From NCBI RefSeq assembly GCF_003443895.1, contig NZ_QQOA01000008.1, positions 1 to 64,000 on the forward strand: a DNA stretch of 64,000 bases, read 5' to 3'. The first letter of the stretch is position 1; each line of letters starts with the position of its first letter. The translations under genes were made by a program, and so were the position numbers. The notes under the pieces are model-generated. The model had not been told where the DNA came from. It saw only the letters and a program-made list of their open reading frames with translations, and ran no database searches. The DNA comes from Paraburkholderia phosphatilytica (GTDB taxonomy: Bacteria > Pseudomonadota > Gammaproteobacteria > Burkholderiales > Burkholderiaceae). Below are positions 53,831-62,660 of the stretch, one piece after another.

Positions 53831-55128
53831 TGAGCGCAACGACCATGAAAACAATCGATCTGCCGGTGCGCGTCAAGGATGCGTTCGGCGCCGCGGTCGT
53901 GGCCGCCATCGTCGGGCTGCCGATGCTGGGGCTGACCACGCGCGATGGCATGGGGGGACTGCAGGTGCAAACGCGCTGGCCGCTGCTCGCCGCATTCGTT
54001 GCGTGTGTGTTCGCCGGGCGCCTGATCGCGCAGTGGGGATGGGAGCGTTTCAGCGTTCTGTCGGTCCGGCGCTCGCGCTCGCGGCCTGCTCCGGAACTGG
54101 CGGGCGACCGCGGGCTGGTGTGGGCCGGTACGGCGTGCGTGGCATTCGCGATCGCGTTGCCGCTGGTGTTCTCGGGGAACCGCTATGCGATCGACACCGC
54201 AACGACCGTGCTCATCTACGTGATGCTCGGATGGGGGCTGAATGTGGTGGTCGGTCTCGCGGGGCTGCTCGACCTGGGTTATGTCGCGTTCTATGCGGTG
54301 GGCGCGTACACGTACGGCCTGCTGTCGACCCACTTCGGCCTCGGCTTCTGGGAGGTGTTGCCGGTTGCAGGCGCGCTGGCCGCGCTGTTCGGCATGCTGC
54401 TCGGCTATCCGACGCTCAGATTGCGGGGTGACTATCTCGCCATCGTAACGCTCGGCTTCGGCGAAATCATCCGGCTGATCCTCGTCAACTGGAGCGACTT
54501 GACCGGCGGACCGAACGGCGTCTCGTCGATTCCACGGCCCACGTTTTTCGGTCTGCCGTTGCAGGCATCGGCGGATGGTCCGACCTTCGCGAGCTTCTTC
54601 CACATCGACTATTCGCCAGGCCAGCGGATCGTGTTCCTCTACTACCTGATTCTCGTGCTGGCGTTGCTGACGAACCTGCTGGTCGCGAGGCTCCGGCGGT
54701 TGCCGGTTGGAAGGGCATGGGAGGCGGTCAGGGAAGACGAGATTGCGTGCAGGGCGATGGGCATGAACGTGACCAACGTGAAGCTGTCCGCGTTCGCCAC
54801 CGGCGCGATGCTGGCGGGCTTCGCCGGCGTGTTCTTCGCAGCCCGGCAAGGTTTCATTTCGCCGGAGAGCTTCACGTTTCCGGAGTCGGCCACGATACTC
54901 GCCATCGTCGTGCTGGGTGGCATGGGCAGTCAGCTCGGCGTCGTGTTCGCGGCGACGGTGCTCGTCGTGCTGCCTGAACTGGGGCGGGATTTCTCGGAAT
55001 ACCGGATGCTGCTGTTCGGTATCGCGATGGTGCTGATCATGATCGTGCGCCCGGGCGGTTTGATCCGGCATCGACGCGCAACCGTCAATGCACCCGTCAG
55101 CGCACCCGATGTGGAGGTGAAGCCATGA
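53830..55128 (+). CDS. livM: ABC permease LivM type
   Basis: A 432-residue permease. The ATG at 53830 overlaps the livH stop (TGATG). An N-terminal extra segment with two helices precedes the family core, as is usual for Liv[39 protein letters not shown], and AREDEIA-like [20 protein letters not shown], then [19 protein letters not shown]. The last 4 nt overlap the ATPase start (ATGA). Its intracellular loop should bind the LivG/LivF ATPases, but only LivG is encoded here. Confidence 0.9.
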   Translation: MSATTMKTIDLPVRVKDAFGAAVVAAIVGLPMLGLTTRDGMGGLQVQTRWPLLAAFVACVFAGRLIAQWGWERFSVLSVRRSRSRPAPELAGDRGLVWAGTACVAFAIALPLVFSGNRYAIDTATTVLIYVMLGWGLNVVVGLAGLLDLGYVAFYAVGAYTYGLLSTHFGLGFWEVLPVAGALAALFGMLLGYPTLRLRGDYLAIVTLGFGEIIRLILVNWSDLTGGPNGVSSIPRPTFFGLPLQASADGPTFASFFHIDYSPGQRIVFLYYLILVLALLTNLLVARLRRLPVGRAWEAVREDEIACRAMGMNVTNVKLSAFATGAMLAGFAGVFFAARQGFISPESFTFPESATILAIVVLGGMGSQLGVVFAATVLVVLPELGRDFSEYRMLLFGIAMVLIMIVRPGGLIRHRRATVNAPVSAPDVEVKP

Positions 55129-56714
55129 ACGCGGTATCGCCTCTGCTTGCGGTGGACAGCCTGACGATGCAGTTTGGTGGCCTGAAGGCGATCGAGGATC
55201 TGTCGATGACGGCTCCCGCGGGTCAGGTCACGTCGGTGATCGGTCCGAATGGCGCGGGCAAGACGACGTTCTTCAACTGTCTGACAGGCTTCTATCGGCC
55301 GACCCACGGCGCGATCACGCTGCAGCATCCGCAGCGCGGCACGATGCAGCTCGATACGATGCGCAGCGTGAACGTGGCGCGGCGGGCGCAGGTGGTGCGG
55401 ACCTTCCAGAACATCCGGCTGTTTCCGCGCATGACGGTGCTCGAGAACCTGATAGTCGCGCAGCACAACGCGCTGCAGGATGCCTCGCGTTTCTCGATTG
55501 CGGGTGCGTTGAACCTGGGTTCGTATCGCCGCGCGCATGAACGCGCTACCGCAAACGCGTTGCAATGGCTTGAGCGCCTGGGCGTTCGGGACATCGCGAA
55601 CAAGCCCGCGGGCGACATGCCATACGGCGTACAGCGCCGGGTCGAGATCGCGCGCGCGATGTGCGTGGGGCCGATACTGCTGTGCCTCGACGAACCGGCG
55701 GCGGGCCTGAATCCTCGCGAGTCCGCCGAGCTGACCGAGCTGCTCACGTCGCTGAGCCGCGAGGAGGGCATCGGCATCCTGCTGATCGAACACGACATGA
55801 GCGTCGTGATGAAGGTCTCGGACCATATCGTCGTGCTCAATCACGGCAAGAAAATCGCGGAAGGACCGCCGGCCTCCATACGGAGCAATCCGGAGGTGAT
55901 CGGTGCCTATCTCGGGGAAGACGACGAACCCGCTTCGCCCGATCCGGTGCTGCTGGCCGATGCGCCGCAGCTCGAAGCGGGCCTCGCGGAAAACGTCGAA
56001 GCGACGGTGCTGAATATCGCGAAGGACTACTCGCACATCCTCGCGCCGGCCACCGCGTATGGCAAGAACATCGCACCGCGTATCGCGGCGAAGCTCGACG
56101 TCGCGCAGATCAGCGACATCACCGCAGTGGATAGCGCCGATACGTTCGAACGCCCGATCTATGCTGGTAATGCAATCGCGATCGTGCAATCTCAAGACCC
56201 AGTCAAGGTCATCACGGTTCGCGCAACGGGCTTCGATCCGGTCGCAGCCGAAGGCGGCAGCGCGATAGTGGAAACGGTCGAAGCGGCGGCCGATGCCGGC
56301 ATCTCGCAGTTCGTGAGCCGTGAAGTGACGAAGCTGGACCGTCCGGAACTGACTTCGGCGCACATCATCGTGTCGGGCGGCCGCGGTCTGGGTAGCGGCG
56401 AGAACTACACGCAGGTGCTCGAGCCGCTCGCGGACAAGCTCGGTGCGGCGCTGGGTGCATCGCGTGCGGCGGTGGATGCGGGCTATGTGCCGAACGACTA
56501 TCAGGTCGGCCAGACCGGCAAGATCGTCGCGCCGCAGCTGTACGTGGCGGTCGGCATCTCGGGTGCGATCCAGCATCTGGCCGGCATGAAGGACTCGAAG
56601 GTGATCGTCGCGATCAACAAGGACGAAGAAGCGCCAATTTTCAGCGTGGCGGACTACGGCCTCGTCGGCGATCTGTTCGCCGTCGTGCCGGACCTTGTCA
56701 AAGCGATCGTCTGA
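55125..56714 (+). CDS. LivG ABC ATPase fused in frame to a truncated electron-transfer-flavoprotein alpha subunit
   Basis: A 529-residue chimera. Residues 1-about 270 are a full LivG ATPase: Walker [10 protein letters not shown] (40-48), signature region [15 protein letters not shown] (165-179), Walker B ILLCLDEP (184-191), H-loop IEHDM (221-225), ending GAYLGEDDE. From about residue 275 the chain becomes EtfA from near its residue 57: [39 protein letters not shown] (about 414), [25 protein letters not shown]. The FAD-binding domain is complete, while about 56 N-terminal residues and the start are missing. No etfB is in the window, and livF is absent. It may be a recombination product, an assembly join or a working fusion; the sequence cannot decide. 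Confidence 0.85.
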   Translation: MNAVSPLLAVDSLTMQFGGLKAIEDLSMTAPAGQVTSVIGPNGAGKTTFFNCLTGFYRPTHGAITLQHPQRGTMQLDTMRSVNVARRAQVVRTFQNIRLFPRMTVLENLIVAQHNALQDASRFSIAGALNLGSYRRAHERATANALQWLERLGVRDIANKPAGDMPYGVQRRVEIARAMCVGPILLCLDEPAAGLNPRESAELTELLTSLSREEGIGILLIEHDMSVVMKVSDHIVVLNHGKKIAEGPPASIRSNPEVIGAYLGEDDEPASPDPVLLADAPQLEAGLAENVEATVLNIAKDYSHILAPATAYGKNIAPRIAAKLDVAQISDITAVDSADTFERPIYAGNAIAIVQSQDPVKVITVRATGFDPVAAEGGSAIVETVEAAADAGISQFVSREVTKLDRPELTSAHIIVSGGRGLGSGENYTQVLEPLADKLGAALGASRAAVDAGYVPNDYQVGQTGKIVAPQLYVAVGISGAIQHLAGMKDSKVIVAINKDEEAPIFSVADYGLVGDLFAVVPDLVKAIV

Positions 56715-56728
56715 GAGAGGGAAATGCG

Positions 56729-57019
56729 GTGGCTCGGATGTTCGGGAATGGCTCGGAGGGCTCGCACGAGTTGCGACGACAAGCTGCGCATGCGGCGAAT
56801 GCCGATGACGCCGACCTATGGCGATGGTTCGCGATCCTCGTGGACGAGCGTCGCATCAGGTGGTGCTGTGCGGACGGCAGCTGGCTGGTCAGCGTCGACC
56901 ATCGACACGTTGCGACCGAATCGACTTTCGACAACGCCATCCGAGCCGCGAGACGAATCTCCCACGATCAGGACAGGCAGGCAGCACGCGTAGTGCTGCC
57001 CCGGCGGCGCATGACGTAA
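56729..57019 (+). CDS. Hypothetical small protein
   Basis: A 96-residue protein starting at GTG 56729, with GAGAGAGGGA about 7 nt upstream, 14 bp after the chimera stop. An ATG at 56738 is an alternative. The sequence reads as a compact folded protein ([37 protein letters not shown]) and has no membrane helix. I do not recognise the family. Another overlapping frame beginning at 56724 looks less protein-like. It converges with catC. Confidence 0.5.
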   Translation: MARMFGNGSEGSHELRRQAAHAANADDADLWRWFAILVDERRIRWCCADGSWLVSVDHRHVATESTFDNAIRAARRISHDQDRQAARVVLPRRRMT

Positions 57020-57076
57020 GCCGCAGCTTGCGGATACTCGCTGGGCTGATCCACTATCGCGGCGGTAAGGACGGCG

Positions 57077-57355
57077 TCAGCGAATGGATGACGGATGACG
57101 TGCGAGTGGCGTGACCTGCATCGTCATGTACGGAAACAGCGGCAGCGCTGACAGGATGGTATGGAGTTCGTCATGCGTCTCGACATCGAAGACGCTGTAG
57201 TTCGCGTACTCGCCGACGATGCGATGCAGCTGCTGCCACTTCCCTTGTCGCTGCAGGTCCTGCGAATAGGCCTTTTCGCGTGCCTTGATTTCTTCGGCTT
57301 GAGCCGCAGGCATGTCGTGCGGCAGATGCACGTCCATTCGTACCAGATATAGCAT
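57077..57355 (-). CDS. catC: Muconolactone delta-isomerase
   Basis: A 92-residue enzyme that turns muconolactone into 3-oxoadipate enol-lactone in the beta-ketoadipate pathway. The family start is clear: MLYLVRMDVHLPHDMPA, with KAREKAYSQ and LFPYMTMQVTPLARHPS near the end. It is slightly shorter than the usual 96 or so residues. It follows catB by 30 bp on the same strand. Confidence 0.93.
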   Translation of the reverse strand: MLYLVRMDVHLPHDMPAAQAEEIKAREKAYSQDLQRQGKWQQLHRIVGEYANYSVFDVETHDELHTILSALPLFPYMTMQVTPLARHPSSIR

Positions 57356-57385
57356 GGTGTTCCTCGAGACAACGTGAAGTAGCGT

Positions 57386-58513
57386 TCAATGCCGCCGGTC
57401 GCGGCGATAGAAGGCGAGCTTTTCTTCGTCGATCTGCAGGCCGAGGCCCGGTCCTTCAGGGAGATGAAGATCGAAGTCGCGATACTGCGGGCGCGCGATC
57501 ACGATGTCGTCCTTCAGCAAAAGCGGCCCGAAGAGTTCAGTGCCCCACGACAGTTGCGGCAGCGCGCTGAACCCGTGCGCGGACGCAATCGAGCCAATGC
57601 TGCCTTCCAGCATCGTGCCGCCGTACAGGGAGATGCCAGCGGCATCGGCGATCGCGGCGGTGCGCATCATTCCGTAGATGCCGCCGGACTTCGCGATCTT
57701 CAGCGCAAAGACATCGGCACCGGCTTCCCGCGCCAGTTCGAGCGCGTCTACCGGACCGGTGACGCCTTCGTCCGCCATGATCGGGATAACGAAACGTGCC
57801 GCAAGCCGGGCGAGCGCGCCACGATGCTCGCGCGGCGTGGGCTGTTCGACGAGGTCGATGCCGGAGGATTCGAGCGCTTCGATTCCGAAGGCCGCGTCCA
57901 CCTCGTTCCATGCCTGATTCACGTCGACGGTGACTTTCGCGCGATCGCCCAGCGCGGCTTTGATTTTTGCCACGTGCGCCACGTCGTCGCGAACGCTGCG
58001 ACGTCCGATCTTCAGCTTGAAGGTGTTGTGGCGGCGTTCCGCGAGCAGCATTTCGGCTTCCTCGATATCGCGGTGGGTATCGCCGCTTGCGAGCGTCCAC
58101 AAAACAGGAAGCGTGTTGCGCACTGCGCCGCCGAGCAGGGTAGACACCGGCACGCCGAGGCGTTTGCCCTGTGCGTCCAGCAAGGCCGTTTCTATTCCAG
58201 ACTTCGCGAACCGGTTGCCGCGCGCGACCTTGTCGAGCTTGAGCATCGCGGCATTGATACTGGTCGCGTCCTGTCCTAGCAGCGCGGGCGCGAGGTAGGT
58301 GTCGATGGTCAGCTTGATGCCTTCGGGACTTTCCTCACCGTAGGAAAGACCGCCGATGGTCGTCGCTTCGCCGAGACCTTCGATGCCATCGCTTGCGCGC
58401 AGGCGGAGGATCACCATGGTTTGCTGCTGCATCGTGGCCATGGAAAGCTGATGCGCGCGAATGGTCGGCAGATCGACCAGAATCGCTTCGATCGACGTAA
58501 TGTGGGCGTTCAT
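57386..58513 (-). CDS. catB: Muconate cycloisomerase
   Basis: A 375-residue enolase-superfamily enzyme that lactonises cis,cis-muconate. Starting at the ATG at 58513 puts the active-site residues on the Pseudomonas numbering: Lys167 and Lys169 (TFKLKIG), Asp198 (VDVNQAW), Glu224 (LVEQPTP), and the ADE pair near 248 and ALKIAKSGG near 272. The upstream ATG at 58597 would add 28 atypical residues. It lies 116 bp downstream of the LysR gene and 30 bp upstream of catC, forming a LysR-catB-catC unit. Confidence 0.92.
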   Translation of the reverse strand: MNAHITSIEAILVDLPTIRAHQLSMATMQQQTMVILRLRASDGIEGLGEATTIGGLSYGEESPEGIKLTIDTYLAPALLGQDATSINAAMLKLDKVARGNRFAKSGIETALLDAQGKRLGVPVSTLLGGAVRNTLPVLWTLASGDTHRDIEEAEMLLAERRHNTFKLKIGRRSVRDDVAHVAKIKAALGDRAKVTVDVNQAWNEVDAAFGIEALESSGIDLVEQPTPREHRGALARLAARFVIPIMADEGVTGPVDALELAREAGADVFALKIAKSGGIYGMMRTAAIADAAGISLYGGTMLEGSIGSIASAHGFSALPQLSWGTELFGPLLLKDDIVIARPQYRDFDLHLPEGPGLGLQIDEEKLAFYRRDRRH

Positions 58514-58629
58514 ACCTGAAATGGCGGAGTGGACGGGTTGGCGAAGTATTGCGTGCGCAATATCCGCCTGTCCAAGACCATCGACGTCTAGTGTCATACC
58601 CTCGAGGTATGGGTGCGTGTTGCCCTGGA

Positions 58630-59553
58630 TTAGCGCGCCTTGTCCGTAAGCGCCACGTGCGGGATCGTCTCTTCCTCGTACAACCGGTAAATCAGCTTCA
58701 GCATCTCGCTGATATCCCGGGACTCGTCCATCGCGCGCATGCTCATGATGATCGGCGACACCAGCGTCGGATCGTCCAGTTCCTTGTAGCTCACGTCATC
58801 CCGCTTAAGACCATGGACACTGCTCGGAACGATGGAGATGCCTTCGCCGGCGGCCACCAGTCCCAGCGCGATCTGGATTTCTCTGACCTCGTAGATCTTG
58901 CGCGGCTCCAGTCCGCGGTCCTTGAACGCGGCGAGCACCTGGTCCGCGTAACTCGGACGAGGCGTTTTCGGATAGACGATCAGCGTCTCGTTGACGAGGT
59001 CCTTCAATGCCATCACGGGTTTTGAAAGCGCGAGCGGATGCCCGACGGGAAACGCCACGATCATGGGTTCTTCCCTTAGCACCACGCGACGGATGTTGGC
59101 GTCTTCCAGCCGGATGCGCCCAAAGCCCACATCGATCCGCCCGTCCTTGAGCGCCCGGATCTGGTCGGTCGTCGACATTTCGTGAAGGCTGAGTTCGACG
59201 GTCGGATTGTCGTCGCGAAAGCGGCGGATGATTTTCGGCAGCAAGCCGTAAAGGGTCGACGCGACGAAACCGACCGACATGCTGCGCGCGATGTTGCCCA
59301 CACGCCGTGTCATCGATTCGAGCTCGGCCGTTTGCGCCAGCAGTTGCACCGCGTGCGCGTAAAAGAACTTGCCCGTCTCCGTGAGCTTCAGCGGGCGCGA
59401 GTTTCTTTCGAAGAGTTGAACGCCCAGGATTTCTTCGAGCTGCTGGATTTGCCGGCTGAGTGGCGGTTGAGCGATGTGGAGCCGCTCGGCCGCGCGCGTG
59501 AAGTTCCTCTCTTCGGCGACGGCCACGAAGTAGCGGAGATGTCGAAGTTCCAT
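58630..59553 (-). CDS. LysR-family regulator, BenM/CatM/CatR-like
   Basis: A 307-residue LysR-type activator. It starts MELRHLRYFVAVAEERNFTR, then AAERLHIAQPPLSRQIQQLE, the BenM/CatM DNA-binding signature, and has the effector domain with FVASTLYGLLPKIIRRFRD. A strong AGGAGG precedes the ATG. It is divergent from catA and benABCD and reads toward catBC. Members respond to cis,cis-muconate and sometimes benzoate. ATAC-N7-GTAT-like sites in the promoter between it and catA support this. Confidence 0.9.
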   Translation of the reverse strand: MELRHLRYFVAVAEERNFTRAAERLHIAQPPLSRQIQQLEEILGVQLFERNSRPLKLTETGKFFYAHAVQLLAQTAELESMTRRVGNIARSMSVGFVASTLYGLLPKIIRRFRDDNPTVELSLHEMSTTDQIRALKDGRIDVGFGRIRLEDANIRRVVLREEPMIVAFPVGHPLALSKPVMALKDLVNETLIVYPKTPRPSYADQVLAAFKDRGLEPRKIYEVREIQIALGLVAAGEGISIVPSSVHGLKRDDVSYKELDDPTLVSPIIMSMRAMDESRDISEMLKLIYRLYEEETIPHVALTDKAR

Positions 59554-59577
59554 TCAATACCTCCTGGATATAGCCCA

Positions 59578-59592
59578 ATACTAATTCAGTGT
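59578..59592. promoter_or_regulatory. BenM/CatM-type site, ATAC-N7-GTGT
   Basis: ATAC (59578-59581), a 7-bp centre and GTGT (59589-59592) match the ATAC-N7-GTAT consensus of BenM/CatM with one change. It lies 25 bp upstream of the regulator start. Confidence 0.5.
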
Positions 59593-59651
59593 TGGACTAG
59601 GACTTTGGGCGTCCACTATTCTGGCTTCACACCTTGTTTCTACGGCGGATT

Positions 59652-59666
59652 ATACCTTTCAGGCAT
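59652..59666. promoter_or_regulatory. BenM/CatM-type site, ATAC-N7-GCAT
   Basis: ATAC (59652-59655), a 7-bp centre and GCAT (59663-59666) give a second site 74 bp after the first, 59 bp before the catA start. Two sites on either side of the catA promoter region fit a recognition/activation pair. Confidence 0.5.
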
Positions 59667-59725
59667 ATCCGGTTCTGTCGGAAACGAGGGTTAACCCCGC
59701 CAAAATCAAAGAGTCAGGAGCAGAC

Positions 59726-60661
59726 ATGAGCGTCAAAGTGTTCGAATCGAAGGAGGTGCAGGACCTGCTTAAGGCCGCTGCCAACCTTGAAAGCCGCGAC
59801 GGCGATGCCCGCGCAAAGCAGATCACCCACCGGCTGCTGGGCGATCTCTTCAAGGCGATCGACGACCTCGACATGACGCCTGACGAGATCTGGGCAGGGG
59901 TGAACTACGTCAACAAACTCGGACAGGATGGCGAAGCCGCGCTGCTGGCCGCGGGCCTTGGACTCGAAAAATTTCTCGACATCCGCATGGATGCGGAGGA
60001 TCGCGAAGCGGACATTCATGGCGGCACGCCGCGCACCATCGAAGGGCCGCTCTACGTTGCAGGCGCCGCGGTACGCGATGGCACGTCCCGCATCGACCTC
60101 GACGCCGACGACGATGCGGGTCCGCTCGTGATTCGCGGCACGGTGACGGGCTCCGACGGCAAGCCGGTGACGGATGCGGTCGTCGAATGCTGGCATGCGA
60201 ATTCGAAAGGCTTCTACTCGCACTTCGACCCGACGGGCGCACAGAGCGACTTCAACCTTCGCGGCGCGGTGAAGACCGGTGCCGATGGCCAGTACGAATT
60301 CCGCACCCTCATGCCCGTCGGCTACGGTTGTCCCCCGCAAGGCGCAACGCAGCGGTTGCTCGACGCGCTTGGACGCCACGGTAACCGCCCGGCGCACGTG
60401 CACTTCTTCGTCACGAGCGACAAGACCCGCAAGCTGACGACGCAGATCAACATCGAAGGCGACCCGCTGATCTGGGATGACTTCGCCTATGCAACGCGCG
60501 AAGAGCTCGTGCCGCACGTGGTCGAGAAAACCGGCGGCGCCGCGTTGGGGCTCAAGGCCGACGCGTACCGGCAGATCGAGTTCAACATCGTGTTGACGCC
60601 GCTCGTGCAAGGCAAGGACAACCAGCTCGTCAATCGCCTCCGCGCAGCGATCACTGCGTAG
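59726..60661 (+). CDS. catA: Catechol 1,2-dioxygenase
   Basis: A 311-residue intradiol dioxygenase that opens catechol to cis,cis-muconate. The iron ligands sit at the same numbers as in Acinetobacter CatA: Tyr164 (KGFY), Tyr200 (MPVGYG), His224 and His226 (RPAHVH). The N-terminal helical dimerisation domain (about 1-100) is present, and GPLYVAGA is at 107-114. It leads the plus-strand cluster and is followed by benA after 117 bp, so benzoate and catechol steps are joined in one unit. Confidence 0.94.
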   Translation: MSVKVFESKEVQDLLKAAANLESRDGDARAKQITHRLLGDLFKAIDDLDMTPDEIWAGVNYVNKLGQDGEAALLAAGLGLEKFLDIRMDAEDREADIHGGTPRTIEGPLYVAGAAVRDGTSRIDLDADDDAGPLVIRGTVTGSDGKPVTDAVVECWHANSKGFYSHFDPTGAQSDFNLRGAVKTGADGQYEFRTLMPVGYGCPPQGATQRLLDALGRHGNRPAHVHFFVTSDKTRKLTTQINIEGDPLIWDDFAYATREELVPHVVEKTGGAALGLKADAYRQIEFNIVLTPLVQGKDNQLVNRLRAAITA

Positions 60662-60778
60662 TCGCACAGGACGGCAGTCTTCCGATCGACTGGCTGCCTG
60701 CTCCTCTTTCTTCTTTCCGAAAACTCTCCGAACCGATGCAAAGGGCTTCATCACGAAGCCCGCATAGGGAGACGACGC

Positions 60779-62137
60779 ATGTCTGCAATCATCGACAAAA
60801 CCCGGCAACTGGACGACCTGCTGAGCAACGCCGTTCAGGACGACAAGAAAAACGGCGTGTTCCGCTGCCGCCGGGACATCTTTACGAACGCCGACCTGTA
60901 CGAACTCGAGATGAAACACATCTTCGAGAGCAACTGGGTGTATCTGGCGCACGAAAGCCAGCTGCCGGACAACAACGATTACTACACCACGTGGATTGGA
61001 CGTCAGCCGGTCGTCATCACGCGTGACAAGACCGGCGAGCTGCACGCTGCGATCAACGCGTGCGCTCATAAAGGCGCGATGCTGTGCCGTCGCAAGCACG
61101 GCAATAAAGGCAGCTTTACCTGTCCGTTTCATGGCTGGACGTTCTCGAACACCGGCAAGCTTCTGAAGGTGAAGGACGAGAAGACCACCGAGTATCCGGT
61201 CCAGTTCAACAAGCAGGGTTCGCACGACCTGAAGAAGGTTGCGCGCTTCCAGAACTATCGCGGATTCCTGTTCGGCAGCCTGAACGCCGACGTGATGCCG
61301 CTCGAGGACTATCTCGGCGAGACACGCGTGATCATCGACCAGATCGTGTCGCAGGCACCGGATGGTCTCGAGGTGCTGCGCGGCAACTCTTCGTACATCT
61401 ACGAAGGCAACTGGAAAATGCAGATGGAAAACGGCTGCGACGGTTATCACGTCAGCACCGTGCACTGGAACTATGCCGCAACGATGGGTCGCCGCAAGGT
61501 GGAGGGCACGAAGGCGGTGGACGCAAACGGCTGGAGCAGATCGGTGGCGGGCGTGTACGGCTTCGAGCACGGTCACATTCTGCTTTGGACCAACACGATG
61601 AATCCGGAAGTGCGGCCGGTGTATCAACACCGCGATGAAATTGCCGCCCGCGTCGGCGAAGACAAGGCGAAATACATCGTCAATCAGACCCGCAACCTGT
61701 GCCTGTATCCGAATGTTTTCCTGATGGACCAGTTCAGCACGCAGATTCGCGTGATTCGTCCCATCAGCGTCGACCGGACGGAAGTGAGCATCTTCTGCTT
61801 CGCGCCAAAGGGCGAAAGCGCGGAAAGCCGCGCGATTCGCATTCGCCAGTACGAAGACTTTTTCAATGTCTCGGGCATGGGCACCAGCGACGACCTCGAA
61901 GAATTCCGCGCATGCCAGGTGGGTTACGCCAGCACCACGTCGATGTGGAACGACATGTCGCGCGGCGCTCCGCTGTGGGTTCACGGACCTGACGAGAACG
62001 CGAAGGGCATGGGCCTGAACCCGCTGATCTCGGGCGAGCGCAGCGAGGATGAAGGCCTTTTCGTGGTTCAGCACGAATACTGGGCGCAGGTGATGCGCGA
62101 AGCGCTGCGCACGGAACAGGCGGAGGCTACGGCATGA
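60779..62137 (+). CDS. benA: Benzoate 1,2-dioxygenase large (alpha) subunit
   Basis: A 452-residue Rieske oxygenase. The Rieske ligands are Cys95-x-His97 (CAHKGAML) and Cys115-x2-His118 (CPFHGW); mononuclear iron ligands include His224 and His229 (GCDGYHVSTVHWN), with the conserved Asp221. Length and sequence match BenA and toluate dioxygenase. It inserts O2 into benzoate to give the 1,2-cis-dihydrodiol carboxylate. The last 4 nt overlap benB. Confidence 0.93.
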   Translation: MSAIIDKTRQLDDLLSNAVQDDKKNGVFRCRRDIFTNADLYELEMKHIFESNWVYLAHESQLPDNNDYYTTWIGRQPVVITRDKTGELHAAINACAHKGAMLCRRKHGNKGSFTCPFHGWTFSNTGKLLKVKDEKTTEYPVQFNKQGSHDLKKVARFQNYRGFLFGSLNADVMPLEDYLGETRVIIDQIVSQAPDGLEVLRGNSSYIYEGNWKMQMENGCDGYHVSTVHWNYAATMGRRKVEGTKAVDANGWSRSVAGVYGFEHGHILLWTNTMNPEVRPVYQHRDEIAARVGEDKAKYIVNQTRNLCLYPNVFLMDQFSTQIRVIRPISVDRTEVSIFCFAPKGESAESRAIRIRQYEDFFNVSGMGTSDDLEEFRACQVGYASTTSMWNDMSRGAPLWVHGPDENAKGMGLNPLISGERSEDEGLFVVQHEYWAQVMREALRTEQAEATA

Positions 62138-62622
62138 GCTACGACTATCTGACGATCTGCGCGACGCTGTACCAGGAGGCGCGCTTTCTGGACGACCGTC
62201 AGTGGGACGAATGGCTCGCGTGCTACGCCGACGATGTCGTCTACTGGATGCCGGCCTGGGATGACGACGACGAGCTCACGGCGGACCCGCACAGCCAGAT
62301 CTCGTTGATGTACTACCCGGATCGCGGCGGGCTCGAGGACCGCGTCTTCCGCATCAAGACCGAACGTAGCGGCGCGTCGATGCCGGAACCCCGCACCAGT
62401 CACAACGTGACCAATGTGGAAGTGCTGGGCGAACGCGAGCACGAGATAGACGTTCGATACAACTTCAACACGCTGAACCATCGCTACCGGTTCACGGACC
62501 AGTTCTTCGGCACCATCTACGTCACGTTTCGCAAGGTGGACGATCGCCTGCTGATTGCGAAGAAAAAGATCGTGCTGAAGAACGACTATATCCGCCAGGT
62601 GCTCGACGTGTACCACGTCTGA
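62134..62622 (+). CDS. benB: Benzoate 1,2-dioxygenase small (beta) subunit
   Basis: A 162-residue ring-hydroxylating dioxygenase beta subunit (NTF2-like fold). It carries EARFLDDRQWDEWLACYADDV and VYWMPAWDD at the start and QVLDVYHV at the end. It starts inside the last codons of benA (ATGA overlap) and pairs with BenA in an alpha3-beta3 hexamer. benC follows after 38 bp. Confidence 0.93.
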   Translation: MSYDYLTICATLYQEARFLDDRQWDEWLACYADDVVYWMPAWDDDDELTADPHSQISLMYYPDRGGLEDRVFRIKTERSGASMPEPRTSHNVTNVEVLGEREHEIDVRYNFNTLNHRYRFTDQFFGTIYVTFRKVDDRLLIAKKKIVLKNDYIRQVLDVYHV

Positions 62623-62660
62623 CGGCATTGGACGGAACGAGACACCCAGCAGGAGACAAC

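Noticed and set aside
55947..56714. The EtfA part as an independent gene
   Set aside because: A GTG exists at the join but there is no ribosome-binding site, about 56 N-terminal residues are missing, and the frame is continuous with livG.
56724..56993. Alternative overlapping frame after the chimera
   Set aside because: The frame starting at 56729 has the better ribosome-binding site and a more protein-like composition.
59557..59571. Third BenM/CatM-like site (ATAC-N7-ATAT)
   Set aside because: It coincides with the AGGAGG ribosome-binding site of the LysR gene, so the match is likely coincidental.
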